Assembly: GCF_002845275.2 (NCBI RefSeq)
Contig: NZ_CP088149.1
Span: 4,026,501 to 4,090,500, forward strand
From: Pseudomonas sp. S06B 330
GTDB lineage: Bacteria > Pseudomonadota > Gammaproteobacteria > Pseudomonadales > Pseudomonadaceae
Length of the DNA: 64,000 nucleotides
Direction of reading: 5' to 3'
Shown here: in pieces, positions 49,271 to 58,763 of the stretch
How the letters are laid out: every line of letters begins with the position of its first letter
Numbering within the stretch: position 1 is the first letter of the stretch
Notes under the pieces: generated by a model
The model's database searches: none
The model's input: the letters and a program-made list of their open reading frames with translations, nothing else
What the model was told of the DNA's origin: nothing
Made by a program: the position numbers and the translations under genes

Positions 49271-50695
49271 ATGAACACAACCAGCAGTACCGCCTACAAC
49301 TACAAGGTGGTCCGCCAATTCGCCATTATGACGGTGGTGTGGGGAATCGTCGGGATGGGGCTCGGCGTTTTTCTTGCCGCGCAACTCGTCTGGCCTTCGC
49401 TCAACTTCGACCTCCCCTGGACCAGCTTCGGGCGCCTGCGCCCGCTGCATACCAACGCGGTGATCTTCGCCTTTGGTGGTTGCGCGCTGTTCGCCGCCTC
49501 CTACTATTCGGTCCAGCGAACTTGCCAGACCACCCTGTTCTCACCACGCCTTGCCGCATTCACCTTCTGGGCCTGGCAATTGGTGATCGTGCTGGCCGCC
49601 GTCACCCTGCCGCTGGGTTATACCAGTTCCAAGGAGTACGCCGAGCTGGAATGGCCGATTGATATCCTGATCACCATCGTCTGGGTCGCCTACGCCGTGG
49701 TGTTCTTCGGCACCCTGATGAAGCGCACCACCAAGCACATCTACGTGGGCAACTGGTTCTTCGGTGCGTTCATCATCACCGTGGCGATCCTGCATATCGT
49801 CAACAACCTTGAAGTGCCGGTCAGCATGACCAAGTCCTACTCACTGTACAGTGGCGCCACTGACGCCATGGTCCAGTGGTGGTACGGCCACAACGCCGTG
49901 GGCTTCTTCCTGACGGCAGGCTTTCTCGGCATGATGTACTACTTCGTGCCCAAGCAAGCTGAACGTCCGGTGTACTCCTATCGCCTGTCGATCGTGCACT
50001 TCTGGGCGCTGATCACCCTCTACATCTGGGCAGGTCCACACCACCTGCACTACACCGCCCTGCCTGACTGGGCCCAATCGCTGGGCATGATCATGTCGCT
50101 GATTCTCCTGGCGCCAAGCTGGGGTGGCATGATCAACGGTATGATGACCCTCTCGGGTGCCTGGCATAAGCTGCGCAGCGACCCGATCCTGCGCTTCCTC
50201 GTGGTATCGCTGGCGTTCTACGGCATGTCGACCTTCGAAGGTCCGATGATGGCGATCAAGACCGTCAACGCCCTGTCGCACTACACCGACTGGACCATCG
50301 GCCACGTCCATGCTGGCGCTCTGGGCTGGGTAGCGATGATTTCTATCGGCGCCCTGTACCACATGATCCCGAAAGTCTTCGGTCGCGAGCAGATGCACAG
50401 CATCGGCCTGATCAACGCGCACTTCTGGCTGGCCACCATTGGCACCGTACTCTACATCGCCTCGATGTGGGTCAACGGTATCGCCCAAGGCCTGATGTGG
50501 CGCGCCGTCAACGCCGACGGCACTCTGACTTACTCCTTCGTCGAAACCCTGGTGGCCAGCCACCCTGGCTTCATCGTGCGCTTCGTTGGCGGGGCAATCT
50601 TCCTCACCGGCATGCTGCTGATGGCCTGGAACACCTGGCGCACCGTGCGTGCCCCGGTGACCGCGACCGCCCCTGCCGCTACGCAGTTGGCCTGA
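49271..50695 (+). CDS. ccoN: cytochrome cbb3 oxidase subunit I, operon 1
   Basis: 474 residues with about 12 membrane helices. It holds the low-spin haem b and the haem b3-CuB site that reduces oxygen. Conserved stretches are [24 protein letters not shown] (histidine ligand), [43 protein letters not shown] and the [13 protein letters not shown] block (CuB histidines). ATG 49271 ([17 protein letters not shown]) matches the paralogue in operon 2. It forms ccoNOQP-1. Confidence 0.96.
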   Translation: MNTTSSTAYNYKVVRQFAIMTVVWGIVGMGLGVFLAAQLVWPSLNFDLPWTSFGRLRPLHTNAVIFAFGGCALFAASYYSVQRTCQTTLFSPRLAAFTFWAWQLVIVLAAVTLPLGYTSSKEYAELEWPIDILITIVWVAYAVVFFGTLMKRTTKHIYVGNWFFGAFIITVAILHIVNNLEVPVSMTKSYSLYSGATDAMVQWWYGHNAVGFFLTAGFLGMMYYFVPKQAERPVYSYRLSIVHFWALITLYIWAGPHHLHYTALPDWAQSLGMIMSLILLAPSWGGMINGMMTLSGAWHKLRSDPILRFLVVSLAFYGMSTFEGPMMAIKTVNALSHYTDWTIGHVHAGALGWVAMISIGALYHMIPKVFGREQMHSIGLINAHFWLATIGTVLYIASMWVNGIAQGLMWRAVNADGTLTYSFVETLVASHPGFIVRFVGGAIFLTGMLLMAWNTWRTVRAPVTATAPAATQLA

Positions 50696-50705
50696 GGAGA
50701 CCGAG

Positions 50706-51314
50706 ATGAAACACGAAGTAATCGAGAAGAACGTCTTCCTGCTGGTGCTGTTGATGGTCTTTGCCGTCAGCATCGGCGGCCTGACCCAAATCGTCCCGCT
50801 GTTCTTCCAGGACGTCACCAACAAGCCGGTCGAGGGCATGAAGCCGTACACCGCGCTGCAACTCGAAGGCCGTGACATTTACATCCGCGAAGGCTGCGTG
50901 CAGTGCCACTCGCAAATGATCCGTCCGTTCCGTGCCGAAACCGAGCGCTACGGTCATTACTCGGTAGCCGGTGAAAGCGTCTGGGACCATCCGTTCCTGT
51001 GGGGCTCCAAGCGTACCGGTCCAGACCTGGCCCGCGTAGGCGGCCGTTACTCCGATGACTGGCACCGTGCCCACCTGTACAACCCGCGCAACGTTGTGCC
51101 CGAGTCGAAGATGCCGGCCTACCCATGGCTGGTGGCCAGCCCGGTCGACAGCAGCCACACCGAGACCAAGCTGCGCACCATGCGCACTCTCGGTGTGCCT
51201 TACACCGATGCGGATATCAGCGGTGCAGTGGAATCGATCAAGGGCAAGACCGAAATGGATGCCTTGGTTGCCTACCTGCAGGTGCTCGGCACCGCGATCA
51301 AGAACAAGAGGTAA
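50706..51314 (+). CDS. ccoO: cytochrome cbb3 oxidase mono-haem subunit II, operon 1
   Basis: 202 residues. An N-terminal membrane anchor ([25 protein letters not shown]) precedes a c-type domain with [20 protein letters not shown] (haem c attachment). A distal MPAYPW supplies the methionine. It passes electrons from CcoP to CcoN. An AGGAG-like site precedes ATG 50706 after the 10-bp gap to ccoN. Confidence 0.95.
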   Translation: MKHEVIEKNVFLLVLLMVFAVSIGGLTQIVPLFFQDVTNKPVEGMKPYTALQLEGRDIYIREGCVQCHSQMIRPFRAETERYGHYSVAGESVWDHPFLWGSKRTGPDLARVGGRYSDDWHRAHLYNPRNVVPESKMPAYPWLVASPVDSSHTETKLRTMRTLGVPYTDADISGAVESIKGKTEMDALVAYLQVLGTAIKNKR

Positions 51315-51319
51315 GGGCC

Positions 51320-51517
51320 ATGGACTTCACACTGGATATCGGCCAGCTGCGCGGCCTGGGCACCCTGTTGGTGGCCATCGCCTTCATCGGCCTGTCGCTG
51401 TGGGTATTCAATGGTCGGCGTGACCGCGAGTTTGCCGAAGCAAGCCTGTTGCCGTTCGCCGATGACCGCCTGACACCTGCCGCCAACGAACCCGCACCGA
51501 GGAGTAACGGGCAATGA
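51320..51517 (+). CDS. ccoQ: cytochrome cbb3 oxidase small subunit CcoQ, operon 1
   Basis: 65 residues with one membrane helix ([19 protein letters not shown]) and the conserved [12 protein letters not shown] tail. It stabilises the oxidase. The start ATG 51320 follows GTAAGGG, and its stop overlaps the ccoP start (ATGA). Confidence 0.9.
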   Translation: MDFTLDIGQLRGLGTLLVAIAFIGLSLWVFNGRRDREFAEASLLPFADDRLTPAANEPAPRSNGQ

Positions 51518-52461
51518 CCACCTTCTGGAGTACGTACATCTGCGTACTGACCATCGGCAGCCTGATCGGCTTGACCTGGCTGCTGCTGGCCACGCGCAAG
51601 GGCGAAAAGCCGGGGACCAGCGACCAGACCATGGGCCACAGCTTCGACGGCATCGAGGAGTACGACAACCCGCTGCCCAAGTGGTGGTTCTGGTTGTTCG
51701 TCGGCACCTTGGCGTTCGGCGTTGGCTACCTGATCCTCTACCCCGGCCTGGGTAACTGGAAAGGCATCCTGCCCGGCTATGAGAACGGCTGGACCCAGGT
51801 CAACGAATGGCAGAAAGAAATGGACAAGGCAGACGCCAAGTTCGGCCCGATCTTCGCCAAGTTCGCTGCCATGCCGGTAGAGGAAGTGGCCAAGGATCCG
51901 CAAGCGCTGAAAATGGGTGGCCGCCTGTTCGCCTCCAACTGCTCGGTGTGCCACGGCTCGGACGCCAAGGGAGCCTACGGTTTCCCTAACCTCACCGACA
52001 AGGACTGGCGCTGGGGCGGCGAGCCGGAGACCATCAAGCAGTCGATCATGAGCGGCCGCCACGGTGTCATGCCGGCCTGGGCCGAAGTGATTGGCGAGCA
52101 AGGTGTCGCTGACGTGGCCGCGTTCGTTCTGACCAACCTCGATGGTCGTCAGTTGCCAGAGGGCACCAAGGCGGATGTCAGCAACGGCGAGAAGCTTTTC
52201 GCCACCACCTGCGTAGCGTGCCATGGCCCACAGGGCAAAGGTATGCCAGCGATGGGCGCCCCGGACCTGACTCACCCGCAAGCGTTCATCTACGGTTCGA
52301 GCTTTGCCCAGCTGCAACAGACCATTCGCTATGGTCGCCAAGGCCAGATGCCGGCACAGGAAGCCATCCAGGGCAACGACAAGGTTCACTTGTTGGCCGC
52401 GTATGTCTACAGCCTGTCCCAAGATGAACCGACTCAGGGCGAAAGCGTCACTGCCAAGTAA
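51514..52461 (+). CDS. ccoP: cytochrome cbb3 oxidase di-haem subunit CcoP, operon 1
   Basis: 315 residues. Two membrane helices (about 5-25 and 55-75) precede two c-type domains with [11 protein letters not shown] (about 146) and [11 protein letters not shown] (about 231). It accepts electrons from cytochrome c. The 4-bp overlap with ccoQ shows coupling. A hairpin at 52489 follows. Confidence 0.95.
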   Translation: MTTFWSTYICVLTIGSLIGLTWLLLATRKGEKPGTSDQTMGHSFDGIEEYDNPLPKWWFWLFVGTLAFGVGYLILYPGLGNWKGILPGYENGWTQVNEWQKEMDKADAKFGPIFAKFAAMPVEEVAKDPQALKMGGRLFASNCSVCHGSDAKGAYGFPNLTDKDWRWGGEPETIKQSIMSGRHGVMPAWAEVIGEQGVADVAAFVLTNLDGRQLPEGTKADVSNGEKLFATTCVACHGPQGKGMPAMGAPDLTHPQAFIYGSSFAQLQQTIRYGRQGQMPAQEAIQGNDKVHLLAAYVYSLSQDEPTQGESVTAK

Positions 52462-52488
52462 AATCATCGCGTAACTGAGCCTTGACTG

Positions 52489-52520
52489 AAACCGCCGCAT
52501 CCTTCCGGATGCGGCGGTTC
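52489..52520. terminator. hairpin at the end of ccoNOQP-1
   Basis: ACCGCCGCATCC - loop - GGATGCGGCGGT, a perfect 12-bp stem 29 bp past the ccoP stop. It lacks a strict T tract but is the clear boundary between the two cco operons. Confidence 0.75.
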
Positions 52521-52522
52521 CG

Positions 52523-52948
52523 CCCTTCCCTTGCGACCAAGTGTCGCACCTCCCCCGCCACCCCGCCTTGCACCCGCCTTGATCGCAACTAAGCTTGTTG
52601 CCACAGCGACCGCAACCAAAGGCCCGTACGTTCCTTTGCGCAGTCGCTACAGTTGAAGAATGCGTGCAAAGGCAGATGGGATCGGCTCGACCTCTTCTTA
52701 CCGGTTATTGAACAACGGAAAAGGGTCACTACAAGCTTGACCGATTGGACAAGAAAAGATGAATAACGGTACACATATCAAGCAGATAATTGTGTACACT
52801 TCGTCCGCCAACAAGACCCGGAACAGCGGTAGAACGGGCTTTGGCAAAGGTCGGCGCGGGAGCCATCGCGTTGCAATAACCACACGGTTTATACATACTT
52901 GCGCCGATTTTTTAACCTACAAAAACACCCAAACCGTGGAACCTTAGA
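52523..52948. promoter_or_regulatory. control region of ccoNOQP-2
   Basis: A 426-bp stretch with no gene. It contains a weak FNR-type word (TTGAT-CGCA-ACTAA, 52579-52592, 8 of 10), the 18-bp near-palindrome CTTGACCGATTGGACAAG (52736-52753) and the inverted repeat GTACACA-N15-TGTGTAC (52769-52797). These are listed as candidate operators only. Confidence 0.5.
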
Positions 52949-54391
52949 ATGAGCACAGCAATCAGTCCGACTGCTTATAACTATAAGGTCGTCCGCCAGT
53001 TCGCCATCATGACGGTGGTCTGGGGGATCCTTGGCATGGGGCTTGGAGTCTTCATCGCCTCGCAACTGGTATGGCCCCAGCTGAACCTGGACCTGCCATG
53101 GACGAGTTTTGGACGCCTGCGCCCACTGCACACCAACCTGGTGATTTTCGCCTTCGGTGGCTGTGCACTGTTTGCCACCTCTTATTATGTCGTGCAGCGT
53201 ACCTGCCAGACGCGACTGATTTCCGACAGCCTCGCAGCCTTCACCTTCTGGGGTTGGCAAGCGGTGATCGTCGGTGCGCTCATTACCCTGCCGCTGGGTT
53301 ACACCACGACCAAGGAATACGCTGAGTTGGAATGGCCGATTGCCATTTTGCTGGCCATTGTCTGGGTCACCTACGGTGTGGTGTTCTTCGGCACCATCGT
53401 CAAGCGTAAAACCAAGCACATCTATGTCGGTAACTGGTTCTACGGTGCCTTCATCGTGGTCACCGCGATGCTGCACATCGTCAACCACGCGTCCCTGCCT
53501 GTCAGCCTGTTCAAGTCCTACTCGGCCTACTCCGGTGCTACCGACGCGATGATCCAGTGGTGGTATGGCCACAACGCCGTAGGTTTCTTCCTGACCACCG
53601 GCTTCCTCGGCATGATGTACTACTTCGTACCGAAACAGGCCGAGCGTCCAATCTACTCCTATCGCCTGTCGATCGTGCACTTCTGGGCGCTGATCACCCT
53701 CTACATCTGGGCAGGCCCTCACCACCTGCACTACACCGCCCTGCCGGACTGGGCACAGTCGCTGGGCATGGCCATGTCGATCATTCTCCTGGCGCCAAGC
53801 TGGGGCGGCATGATCAACGGCATGATGACCCTCTCGGGCGCCTGGCATAAGCTGCGCACCGACCCGATCCTGCGTTTCCTCGTGGTATCGCTGGCGTTCT
53901 ACGGCATGTCGACCTTCGAAGGTCCGATGATGGCGATCAAGACCGTTAACTCGCTGTCGCACTACACCGACTGGACCGTTGGCCACGTACACGCCGGCGC
54001 GTTGGGCTGGGTAGCAATGATTTCGATCGGCGCCCTGTACCACATGATCCCGAAAGTCTATGGCCGCGAGCAGATGCACAGCATCGGCCTGATCAACGCG
54101 CACTTCTGGCTGGCGACCATCGGTACCGTACTGTACATCTCCTCGATGTGGGTCAACGGCATCACCCAGGGCCTGATGTGGCGTGCAATCAACGATGACG
54201 GCACCCTCACCTACTCCTTCGTCGAAGCCCTGCAGGCCAGCCATCCAGGCTTCATCGTCCGTGCCCTGGGCGGTGCGTTCTTCGCCTCTGGCATGCTGCT
54301 GATGGCCTACAACGTCTACCGTACCGTGCGCGCCTCGAAGCCGGCCGAAGCTGAAGCCGCCGCTCAGATCGCTGTAGTTGGAGCTCACTGA
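52949..54391 (+). CDS. ccoN: cytochrome cbb3 oxidase subunit I, operon 2
   Basis: 480 residues, close paralogue of the operon 1 subunit, with the same [22 protein letters not shown] and [13 protein letters not shown] blocks and a C-terminus extended by a few residues. The middle third is almost base-identical to copy 1, suggesting gene conversion. Its stop overlaps the next start by one base (TGATG). Having two cbb3 oxidases, often one constitutive and one induced by low oxygen, is usual in pseudomonads. Confidence 0.96.
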   Translation: MSTAISPTAYNYKVVRQFAIMTVVWGILGMGLGVFIASQLVWPQLNLDLPWTSFGRLRPLHTNLVIFAFGGCALFATSYYVVQRTCQTRLISDSLAAFTFWGWQAVIVGALITLPLGYTTTKEYAELEWPIAILLAIVWVTYGVVFFGTIVKRKTKHIYVGNWFYGAFIVVTAMLHIVNHASLPVSLFKSYSAYSGATDAMIQWWYGHNAVGFFLTTGFLGMMYYFVPKQAERPIYSYRLSIVHFWALITLYIWAGPHHLHYTALPDWAQSLGMAMSIILLAPSWGGMINGMMTLSGAWHKLRTDPILRFLVVSLAFYGMSTFEGPMMAIKTVNSLSHYTDWTVGHVHAGALGWVAMISIGALYHMIPKVYGREQMHSIGLINAHFWLATIGTVLYISSMWVNGITQGLMWRAINDDGTLTYSFVEALQASHPGFIVRALGGAFFASGMLLMAYNVYRTVRASKPAEAEAAAQIAVVGAH

Positions 54392-54999
54392 TGAAGCATG
54401 AAGTACTAGAGAAGAATATTGGCCTGCTGGCCTTCTTCATGGTCATCGCCGTGAGCATCGGCGGCCTGACCCAGATCGTCCCGCTGTTCTTCCAGGACGT
54501 CACCAACAAGCCGGTCGAAGGCATGAAGCCACGTACCGCGCTGGAGCTCGAAGGCCGTGACATCTACATTCGCGAAGGCTGTGTGCAGTGCCACTCGCAG
54601 ATGATTCGTCCGTTCCGTGCCGAAACCGAGCGCTACGGCCATTACTCGGTAGCCGGTGAAAGCGTCTGGGACCACCCGTTCCTGTGGGGCTCCAAGCGTA
54701 CCGGTCCGGACCTGGCCCGTGTCGGCGGCCGCTACTCCGATGACTGGCACCGCGCCCACCTGTACAACCCGCGCAACGTTGTGCCCGAGTCGAAGATGCC
54801 GGCCTACCCATGGCTCGTCGAGAACCACCTCGACGGCAAGGACACGGCCAAGAAGATGGACGTCCTGCGTACCCTCGGCACGCCGTACACCGATGCAGAC
54901 ATCGCCGGTGCCCGCGACGCGGTCAAGGGCAAGACTGAAATGGACGCCTTGGTTGCCTACCTGCAAGGCCTGGGCACCATCATCAAAAGCAAACGGTGA
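54391..54999 (+). CDS. ccoO: cytochrome cbb3 oxidase mono-haem subunit II, operon 2
   Basis: 202 residues, with the same length and haem motif ([20 protein letters not shown]) as copy 1. The C-terminal third differs ([24 protein letters not shown]), so it is not a recent exact duplicate. Confidence 0.95.
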   Translation: MKHEVLEKNIGLLAFFMVIAVSIGGLTQIVPLFFQDVTNKPVEGMKPRTALELEGRDIYIREGCVQCHSQMIRPFRAETERYGHYSVAGESVWDHPFLWGSKRTGPDLARVGGRYSDDWHRAHLYNPRNVVPESKMPAYPWLVENHLDGKDTAKKMDVLRTLGTPYTDADIAGARDAVKGKTEMDALVAYLQGLGTIIKSKR

Positions 55000-55004
55000 C
55001 ATTG

Positions 55005-55202
55005 ATGGATATCGGGATGATTCGTGGCCTGGGCACCGTCGTCGTGATGGTGGCCTTTATCGGCCTGGCGTTGTGGGTATTCAGTTCTCGGCGCAAGTCT
55101 GAGTTCGACGAAGCGACCATGCTGCCCTTCGCGGATGATCCCGAAGCCAGCAAGCACGTCGAGCAAGCGCAAGCGAAAGCGTCTAGGAGTAACAACGAAT
55201 GA
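55005..55202 (+). CDS. ccoQ: cytochrome cbb3 oxidase small subunit CcoQ, operon 2
   Basis: 65 residues, one helix ([19 protein letters not shown]) and the [12 protein letters not shown] tail. ATG 55005 is chosen; an in-frame GTG three codons earlier is possible. It overlaps ccoP by 4 bp. Confidence 0.88.
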   Translation: MDIGMIRGLGTVVVMVAFIGLALWVFSSRRKSEFDEATMLPFADDPEASKHVEQAQAKASRSNNE

Positions 55203-56179
55203 CTACCTTCTGGAGTCTGTACGTCACCGTTTTGAGTCTGGGTACCATCTTCGCCCTGACCTGGCTGCTGCTGTCTACCCGTAAGGGGCAGCGCAGCGAA
55301 ACCACCGAAGAAACCGTGGGCCATGCCTACGACGGCATCGAGGAGTATGACAACCCGCTGCCAAAGTGGTGGTTCATGCTGTTCGTTGGCACCATCATTT
55401 TCGCGCTGGGTTACCTGGTGCTGTACCCGGGCCTGGGCAACTGGAAAGGCATCCTGCCGGGCTACCAGTACGTCGACAATGAGAAAAAGACCGAGTTCGC
55501 CAACGGTCAGCCGGGCTGGACCGGTGTGCACGAGTGGGAAAAGGAAATGGCACGTGCCGACGCCAAGTTTGGGCCGATCTTCGCCAAATTTGCGGCAATG
55601 CCTATTGAAGAAGTGGCCAAAGATCCGCAAGCCCTGAAGATGGGTGGCCGCCTGTTCGCCTCCAACTGCTCGGTGTGCCACGGCTCCGACGCCAAAGGGG
55701 CTTACGGCTTCCCTAACCTGACCGACAACGACTGGCGCTGGGGCGGTGACCCGGCAACCATCAAGGCAACCATCATGGGCGGTCGTCATGGCGTGATGCC
55801 TGCCTGGTCGGAAGTCATCGGCGAGCAAGGCGTGGCTGACGTTGCCGCGTACGTCCTGACCAACCTCGATGGACGCAAACTGCCAGAAGGTGCAAAAGCG
55901 GATCCGGCCAATGGCCAGAAAATCTTTGCTGCCAACTGCGTGGCTTGCCACGGTCCGGAAGGCAAAGGCACCCCTGCCATGGGCGCGCCGAACCTGACCC
56001 ACCCACAGGCGTTCATCTACGGCTCGAGCTTCGCGCAACTGCAGCAGACCATCCGTTACGGCCGTCAGGGCCAGATGCCTGCACAGGAATCGATTCAGGG
56101 CAACGACAAGGTCCATCTGCTGGCGGCCTACGTCTACAGCCTGTCGCATCAGCCGGAGAAAACGGCCGACCCGGAGTAA
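55199..56179 (+). CDS. ccoP: cytochrome cbb3 oxidase di-haem subunit CcoP, operon 2
   Basis: 326 residues with the two haem motifs [11 protein letters not shown] and [11 protein letters not shown]. An extra segment ([16 protein letters not shown], about 90-105) after the second membrane helix is missing from copy 1, and this accounts for its larger size. It ends ccoNOQP-2, and a terminator follows 17 bp later. Confidence 0.95.
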   Translation: MTTFWSLYVTVLSLGTIFALTWLLLSTRKGQRSETTEETVGHAYDGIEEYDNPLPKWWFMLFVGTIIFALGYLVLYPGLGNWKGILPGYQYVDNEKKTEFANGQPGWTGVHEWEKEMARADAKFGPIFAKFAAMPIEEVAKDPQALKMGGRLFASNCSVCHGSDAKGAYGFPNLTDNDWRWGGDPATIKATIMGGRHGVMPAWSEVIGEQGVADVAAYVLTNLDGRKLPEGAKADPANGQKIFAANCVACHGPEGKGTPAMGAPNLTHPQAFIYGSSFAQLQQTIRYGRQGQMPAQESIQGNDKVHLLAAYVYSLSHQPEKTADPE

Positions 56180-56196
56180 TCCATCGGTTTCAAGAG

Positions 56197-56229
56197 AGCC
56201 CCGTCAGCGCAAACTGTCGGGGCTTTTTT
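56197..56229 (+). terminator. rho-independent terminator of ccoNOQP-2
   Basis: AGCCCCG-T-CAG - CGCAAA - CTG-T-CGGGGCT followed by six T. Confidence 0.9.
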
Positions 56230-56274
56230 GTGGCGCTTCACGGATTGTCGGAAAATAGTCGGCCGCCATAGCTA

Positions 56275-56358
56275 CTTGCTGTAGCCGCTGCCGAGGCACG
56301 AGGCTGCGATCGACTGCAGGGCTGTCGCAACTCGGTCACCTCGCTGGGTCTGACAATC
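56275..56358 (+). repeat. dispersed intergenic repeat, copy 2
   Basis: It matches the copy at 9181-9262 in the same orientation with scattered substitutions: GCTGTAGCCGCTG, GAGGCACGAGGCTGCGATCG, CTGCAGGGC. It lies just beyond a terminator, as copy 1 does, and is followed by an inverted GGCAGCGGCTAC at 56404-56415 that could close a long hairpin. Confidence 0.7.
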
Positions 56359-56494
56359 GCACGGCCTGGTTTTGCGGCCGTTTCACACCCGATCGCTGCC
56401 TCACGGCAGCGGCTACAAGGGACCCGTTCATACAGTTGGGATCGCCAGCATCTTCCCTCGATAATCCGAGAAGATCCTTTTTGACTGCTCCGGC

Positions 56495-56508
56495 ATGACC
56501 TGAATCAA
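56495..56508 (+). promoter_or_regulatory. possible ANR box before ccoG
   Basis: ATGAC-CTGA-ATCAA agrees with TTGAT-N4-ATCAA at 8 of 10 positions. It is about 170 bp from the ccoG start. The rest of the 497-bp ccoP2/ccoG gap holds only the terminator and the repeat. Confidence 0.4.
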
Positions 56509-56676
56509 TTGACACAGGCCAATACACTATTGCCTCGGATTACCCAACGCGGCCAAAAGTCGCACCTATCCCCCCTACCCGCAGGACAGGCGTATCATGC
56601 GCCCTAGAGCAGCATAAACTTCTGACTGCGGTCGGCACGTACTGATCGCGGCATAATTCCACTGCCGTGGGACTCA

Positions 56677-58095
56677 ATGATGAGCAAGCAGATTCCAGTA
56701 CATGACGTCACCCCGCCTGCCAATAAAGACAAGGACAGCATCGATCTCTACGCCTCCCGGGAAAAAATCTACACCCGGGCCTTCACCGGCCTGTTCCGCA
56801 ATTTACGCATGGCCGGCGGCGCCACGCTGTTCCTGCTGTACTTCGGCACCGTCTGGCTGAACTGGGGCGAGCATCAAGCCGTCTGGTGGAACCTGCCAGA
56901 GCGCAAGTTCTACATCTTTGGTGCAACCATCTGGCCGCAGGATTTCATCCTGCTGTCTGGCCTATTGATCGTTGCCGCCTTCGGCCTGTTTTTCATCACC
57001 GTATTCGCCGGCCGGGTCTGGTGCGGCTACACCTGTCCGCAAAGTGTCTGGACCTGGATATTCATGTGGTGCGAGAAGGTCACTGAAGGTGACCGCAATC
57101 AGCGCATGAAACTCGACAAAGCGCCCATGAGCGGCAACAAATTTCTGCGCAAGCTGGCCAAACACAGCCTGTGGCTATTGATCGGCTTTGTCACCGGCAT
57201 GACCTTCGTCGGCTACTTCTCGCCGATCCGCGAGCTGGTGGTGGAGTTCTTCACTGGCCAAGCCGATGGCTGGGCGTATTTCTGGGTCGGCTTCTTCACC
57301 CTCGCCACCTACGGCAACGCCGGCTGGCTGCGTGAGCAAGTGTGCGTGTACATGTGCCCGTATGCCCGCTTCCAGAGTGTCATGTTCGACAAAGACACCC
57401 TGATCGTTTCCTACGACCCACGTCGCGGCGAAACCCGTGGCCCACGCAAGAAAGACCTCGATTACAAGGCCAAAGGCCTGGGTGACTGCATCGACTGCAC
57501 CATGTGCGTCCAGGTTTGCCCGACCGGCATCGACATCCGTGACGGCCTGCAGATCGAATGCATCGGCTGCGCCGCCTGCATCGACGCCTGTGACACCATC
57601 ATGGATAAGATGAACTACCCCAAAGGCCTGATCAGCTATACCACCGAGCACAACCTCTCGGGGCAAAAGACCCACATGCTGCGCCCGCGCCTGATTGGCT
57701 ATGCGGTCGTCTTGCTGACCATGATCGCCCTGCTCGCCAGCGCTTTCGTGATGCGTTCGCTGGTGGGCTTCGATGTCAGCAAGGACCGTGTCCTGTACCG
57801 TGAAAACGCCCAAGGCCGGATCGAGAACGTGTACAGCCTGAAAGTCATGAACAAAGACCAGCGCGACCACGTCTACGTGCTCGAAGCCGCCGGCCTGCCT
57901 GACCTGCAGCTGGCTGGCGCACGGGAAATCCGCGTCGCTGCCGGCGATATCGTCAGCCTGCCGGTACAACTGTCGATGGCCCCGGAAAAGCTGCCATCAA
58001 GCACCAACGAAGTCACCTTCATCCTCAAGGACGCTGACGACAGCGCCACCCAGGTTGAAGCCAAGAGCCGATTCATCGGCCCACAAATTCGATAA
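56677..58095 (+). CDS. ccoG: cbb3 oxidase assembly protein CcoG
   Basis: 472 residues. Membrane helices (about 48-65, 88-112, 160-180, 190-215 and 338-360) surround two clusters of cysteines: CGYTCPQSVWTW and the ferredoxin block CIDCTMCVQVCPTGIDIRDGLQIECIGCAACIDACD (about 268-305). CcoG/RdxA is a cupric reductase supplying Cu(I) for CuB assembly. MMSKQ gives two adjacent ATGs (56677 and 56680); spacing from GGGA favours the second. Confidence 0.94.
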   Translation: MMSKQIPVHDVTPPANKDKDSIDLYASREKIYTRAFTGLFRNLRMAGGATLFLLYFGTVWLNWGEHQAVWWNLPERKFYIFGATIWPQDFILLSGLLIVAAFGLFFITVFAGRVWCGYTCPQSVWTWIFMWCEKVTEGDRNQRMKLDKAPMSGNKFLRKLAKHSLWLLIGFVTGMTFVGYFSPIRELVVEFFTGQADGWAYFWVGFFTLATYGNAGWLREQVCVYMCPYARFQSVMFDKDTLIVSYDPRRGETRGPRKKDLDYKAKGLGDCIDCTMCVQVCPTGIDIRDGLQIECIGCAACIDACDTIMDKMNYPKGLISYTTEHNLSGQKTHMLRPRLIGYAVVLLTMIALLASAFVMRSLVGFDVSKDRVLYRENAQGRIENVYSLKVMNKDQRDHVYVLEAAGLPDLQLAGAREIRVAAGDIVSLPVQLSMAPEKLPSSTNEVTFILKDADDSATQVEAKSRFIGPQIR

Positions 58096-58113
58096 GAGAC
58101 TGAGACTGCGCCT

Positions 58114-58653
58114 ATGCCTCCTGCAACAGCTGCCAGCCCCTGGTACAAGCACCTCTGGCCATGGATCATCATCGGGGTACTGGCCACCTCGGTGACCCTG
58201 AGCCTGACCATGGTGACCATTGCGGTGAACAATCCGGACAACCTGGTCAACGATAACTACTACGAGGCCGGCAAAGGCATCAACCGCTCACTGGACCGCG
58301 AACTGCTGGCCCAAACGCTCAACCTCAAGGCCAGTGTGCACCTGGATGAGTTGACCGGCGAAGTCGACCTGCGCCTGAGCGGTAACAGCCAGCCTAAGAC
58401 CCTCGAGCTGAACCTGATCTCGCCAACGCAACCGGAGAAGGACCGCAAGATCGTCCTGACCCAGAGCGAAAGCGAAGCCGGGCGCTACATTGGCCAGCTC
58501 AGCGACAAGGTCGAAGGGCGTCGTTTTGTCGAAGTGCTGGGCAGCCAGGACGCGCATGTCTGGCGGTTGTTCGAGGAAGAAAAAGTCGAGCACGGTGCTA
58601 CCCTGCAGCTCGGTGACGAAGCACTGCAAGGGGCTGAACACCTCGAAAAATGA
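58114..58653 (+). CDS. ccoH: cbb3 oxidase assembly protein CcoH/FixH
   Basis: 179 residues with one N-terminal helix (HLWPWIIIGVLATSVTLSLTMVTIAV) and a periplasmic domain: NPDNLVNDNYYEAGKGINRSLDRE is the FixH signature. It is needed for late assembly of the oxidase. It starts 18 bp after ccoG. Confidence 0.9.
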   Translation: MPPATAASPWYKHLWPWIIIGVLATSVTLSLTMVTIAVNNPDNLVNDNYYEAGKGINRSLDRELLAQTLNLKASVHLDELTGEVDLRLSGNSQPKTLELNLISPTQPEKDRKIVLTQSESEAGRYIGQLSDKVEGRRFVEVLGSQDAHVWRLFEEEKVEHGATLQLGDEALQGAEHLEK

Positions 58654-58659
58654 ATCGCC

Positions 58660-58736
58660 TTCATCGCCGGCAAGGCCCGCTCCCTCAGGAATGCTGCGAA
58701 GGCATTTCTGTGCGGGCGGGCCTTGCCGGCGATGAA
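58660..58736. repeat. perfect 21-bp inverted repeat (REP pair) between ccoH and ccoI
   Basis: TTCATCGCCGGCAAGGCCCGC at 58660-58680 and its exact reverse complement at 58716-58736, with a 35-bp spacer. The wording is that of REP elements of the P. putida group. As a 21-bp hairpin in the transcript it could reduce read-through into ccoI. Confidence 0.8.
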
Positions 58737-58763
58737 TTCACCTGCGAATAACGATAGAACACC

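Noticed and set aside
52579..52592. FNR-type word TTGAT-CGCA-ACTAA before ccoNOQP-2
   Set aside because: Two mismatches in the right half and about 360 bp from the gene, so too weak to claim as an ANR box.
52889..54388. 499-codon minus-strand frame opposite ccoN2
   Set aside because: Mirror of ccoN coding bias; a similar mirror occurs opposite ccoN1, which shows it is composition.
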